Shown here in pieces: positions 62,573 to 64,000 of a stretch of DNA of 64,000 nucleotides; the first letter of the stretch is position 1; every line of letters starts with the position of its first letter. Origin of the DNA: Actinoplanes sp. DH11 (GTDB lineage Bacteria > Actinomycetota > Actinomycetes > Mycobacteriales > Micromonosporaceae); contig NZ_JAHWGU010000035.1 of NCBI RefSeq assembly GCF_020873875.1, forward strand, positions 27,457 to 91,456, written 5' to 3'. The notes below the pieces were generated by a model. The model saw nothing but the letters and a program-made list of their open reading frames with translations. It ran no database searches and had not been told where the DNA came from. A program made the position numbers and the translations under genes.

Positions 62573-63061
62573 ATGACAGTTCGGCCCATCCGCATCTTCG
62601 GTGACCCGGTCCTGCGCACCCCCGCCGATCCGGTGACCGATTTCGACGCCCAGATCCGCGCGATCGTCGACGATCTGGAGGACACCGTCCGTGAACCCGG
62701 CCGCGCCGGGGTAGCGGGCCCGCAGATCGGTGTCAGCCTGCGGCTGTTCTCCTACAACGTGGGCGGCGAGGTCGGACACATGATCAACCCGGTGCTCAGC
62801 GACTTCGAGGGGGAACAGACCGAGGAGGAGGGCTGCCTGTCGCTGCCCGGCCTCGGCTACGACACGACACGCGCGCTGAAAGTGACCGCGACCGGTTTCG
62901 ACAAACACGGTGAGCCACTGGTCATCCACGGCACCGGCTTCCTGGCGCGCGCCCTGCAACACGAGGTGGACCATCTCGACGGCCGGCTCTACGTCGACAC
63001 CCTCACCGGTGACGTGCGGCGCCAGGCCCTGCGCGAGCTGCGCCGGGTGGTCCCCCGATGA
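62573..63061 (+). CDS. def: Peptide deformylase
   Basis: A 162-residue metalloenzyme that removes the formyl group from nascent proteins. Motif 1 is GVAGPQIG (one residue off the usual GLAAPQIG), motif 2 EEGCLSLPGL with the metal Cys, and motif 3 QHEVDHLDG with the two metal His and catalytic Glu. IRIFGDPVLRTPADPV is the normal start. Length is on the short side for the family. It is coupled to the methyltransferase by an ATGA overlap. It may be one of several deformylases in the genome. Confidence 0.93.
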   Translation: MTVRPIRIFGDPVLRTPADPVTDFDAQIRAIVDDLEDTVREPGRAGVAGPQIGVSLRLFSYNVGGEVGHMINPVLSDFEGEQTEEEGCLSLPGLGYDTTRALKVTATGFDKHGEPLVIHGTGFLARALQHEVDHLDGRLYVDTLTGDVRRQALRELRRVVPR

Positions 63062-63750
63062 CTGACGCGCCGGGTGGTCGCCCGTTGAGCGAGCCGCCGG
63101 GTGATCGCCCGTTGAGTGAGTTGCGGCGCCTCGCCGACGGCCACCTGCGTGCCGGCGACCCGACCGGCTGGTTCGAGCCGCTCTACGCCGCAGCCGGCGA
63201 CGGCCGCGCCGAGGTCCCCTGGGACGTGCCCACGGCCAGCGCCCACCTGCGCGCCTACCCGCTGCCGCCGGGCGGCGGCCGGCGCGCGCTGGTGGTGGGC
63301 TGCGGACCCGGCCGCGACGCCGAGCACGTCGCCGCCGCCGGGTACGCGACAACCGCCTTCGACATCTCACCCACCGCGATCGACCTGGCCCGCAGCCGGC
63401 ACCCGGACAGCACGGTGACCTACGTCGTCGCCGACCTGCTCGACCCGCCCACGACCTGGGCACGGTCCTTCGACCTGGTCCTGGAGAGCAACAACGTGCA
63501 GGCCCTGCCCCGGTCCATCCGGGCCACGGCGATCGCCCGGGTCGGCACCTTCGTCGCCCCCGGCGGAACCCTCCTGGTCCTGGCCGCAGCCGCGATCACC
63601 GGCGAGGACGACGGCCCGCCGTGGCCACTCACCCGCGCCGAGATCGACGCCTTCGCCGGCGACGGGCTGCGGCTGGTGTCCGTCGACCGGGTGGACGCAC
63701 CGGACTCCCGGTTGCACGCCCGCTGGCGGGCCGTCCTCGAGCGGTCCTGA
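63058..63750 (+). CDS. Class I SAM-dependent methyltransferase
   Basis: A 230-residue protein with ATGA overlap to def. The SAM site is RALVVGCGPGRDAEHVAAAG, the acidic loop TTAFDISPTAIDLARSRH, and VADLLDPPTTWARSFDLVLE is motif III. The layout resembles thiopurine/ubiE-like small-molecule methyltransferases. The N-terminus has a short duplication (GGRPLSEPPGDRPLSEL). No substrate clue in the neighbourhood. Confidence 0.87.
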   Translation: MTDAPGGRPLSEPPGDRPLSELRRLADGHLRAGDPTGWFEPLYAAAGDGRAEVPWDVPTASAHLRAYPLPPGGGRRALVVGCGPGRDAEHVAAAGYATTAFDISPTAIDLARSRHPDSTVTYVVADLLDPPTTWARSFDLVLESNNVQALPRSIRATAIARVGTFVAPGGTLLVLAAAAITGEDDGPPWPLTRAEIDAFAGDGLRLVSVDRVDAPDSRLHARWRAVLERS

Positions 63751-63837
63751 CCGCCGCAGCCGGCCCAGCCCGGCGCGACGCCGGCCCAGCCCGGCGCGAC
63801 GCCGGCCCAGCCCCGCCGAAGCGCGCCCGGCGACGGG

Positions 63838-64000
63838 CCGGCTGTCGCTGGTGGTTGTTCGAGCGGCTCTCCAGCAGCCGTGGGTGACAGCTGGTTGGGT
63901 CGGCTGTCGCTGGTGGTTGTTTGGGTGGCTTGCGGGCAGCCGTGGGTGACAGCTGGTTGGGTCGGCTGTCGCTGGTGGTTGTTTGGGTGGCTTGCGGGCA
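63838..64000. repeat. 62-bp tandem hairpin repeat running off the window
   Basis: Units start at 63841, 63903 and 63965 with a 62-bp period. Each carries GCTGTCGCTGGTGGTTG, a spacer, and CAGCCGTGGGTGACAGC, which pair imperfectly. The family is the same as at 6187-6660. The array is cut by the window end, so its full length is unknown. A 14-bp repeat (CCCAGCCCGGCGCGACG type, 63764-63815) precedes it. Confidence 0.85.

Noticed and set aside
63838..64000. Possible CRISPR array at the window end
   Set aside because: Whole 62-bp units repeat, including the spacer part, so it is a simple tandem repeat.

Overview
The window is about 64 kb of very GC-rich DNA with tightly packed genes, frequent GTG starts and many 4-nt ATGA/GTGA overlaps. 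Gene content (DivIVA-type coiled coils, a MoxR/DUF58/SpoIIM/RDD set, a DUF574 methyltransferase, DUF5999 and DUF6882 proteins, a PAS-GGDEF-EAL protein, a glycine riboswitch in front of gcvP) points to a filamentous actinobacterium, most likely Micromonosporaceae (Actinoplanes-like). That assignment is inference; no rRNA or other taxonomic marker is present.

Layout. 1-5.9 kb: a partial coiled-coil gene, a small membrane protein, and a mannoside locus (ROK repressor divergent from a GH2 beta-mannosidase, followed by a LacI-type sensor domain without a DNA-binding domain). 5.9-6.8 kb: a gene-free repeat island. 6.8-11.7 kb: Tat-type beta-carbonic anhydrase, GNAT, hydrolase, DUF6882 protein, uronate-dehydrogenase-like SDR and a single-domain response regulator. 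11.7-20.2 kb: a translationally coupled MoxR-DUF58 operon (membrane protein, DUF4129, DUF4350, MoxR, DUF58), then VOC and dehalogenase-like genes, an SDR gene remnant, SpoIIM and RDD proteins. 20.2-23.9 kb: a His/Pro-rich membrane protein, a repeat island, a lipoprotein and a TDT transporter.

24.0-40.0 kb is the centrepiece. Four tandem paralogues of 1309-1364 residues overlap one another by exactly 4 nt. Each has an N-terminal caspase-like protease domain with an intact His/Cys dyad, a P-loop STAND-like NTPase, a helical region, a degenerate propeller-like region and an unrecognised conserved C-terminal domain. Two of the genes share a 427-bp block of perfect nucleotide identity. I propose this as a multi-receptor, caspase-effector conflict or programmed-death system; that function is inference.

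40-49 kb: nadE (its 3' end overlaps the last caspase gene), a LysR regulator, a DivIVA protein, and a divergent acyl-CoA catabolism module. In that module an acyl-CoA synthetase and a three-part SRPBCC-thiolase-crotonase fusion face TetR and acyl-CoA dehydrogenase across a palindromic operator. 49-57 kb: DUF574 methyltransferase, PAS-GGDEF-EAL protein, a winged-helix protein, an AbiEii-like nucleotidyltransferase, a second repeat island carrying the second copy of a 77-bp hairpin element, two RlaP-like nucleotidyltransferases and an aldo/keto reductase. 57-64 kb: glycine riboswitch with gcvP and its terminator, DUF5999, aminodeoxychorismate synthase, an ECF-like sigma factor, peptide deformylase, a methyltransferase, and a 62-bp tandem hairpin repeat that runs off the window end.
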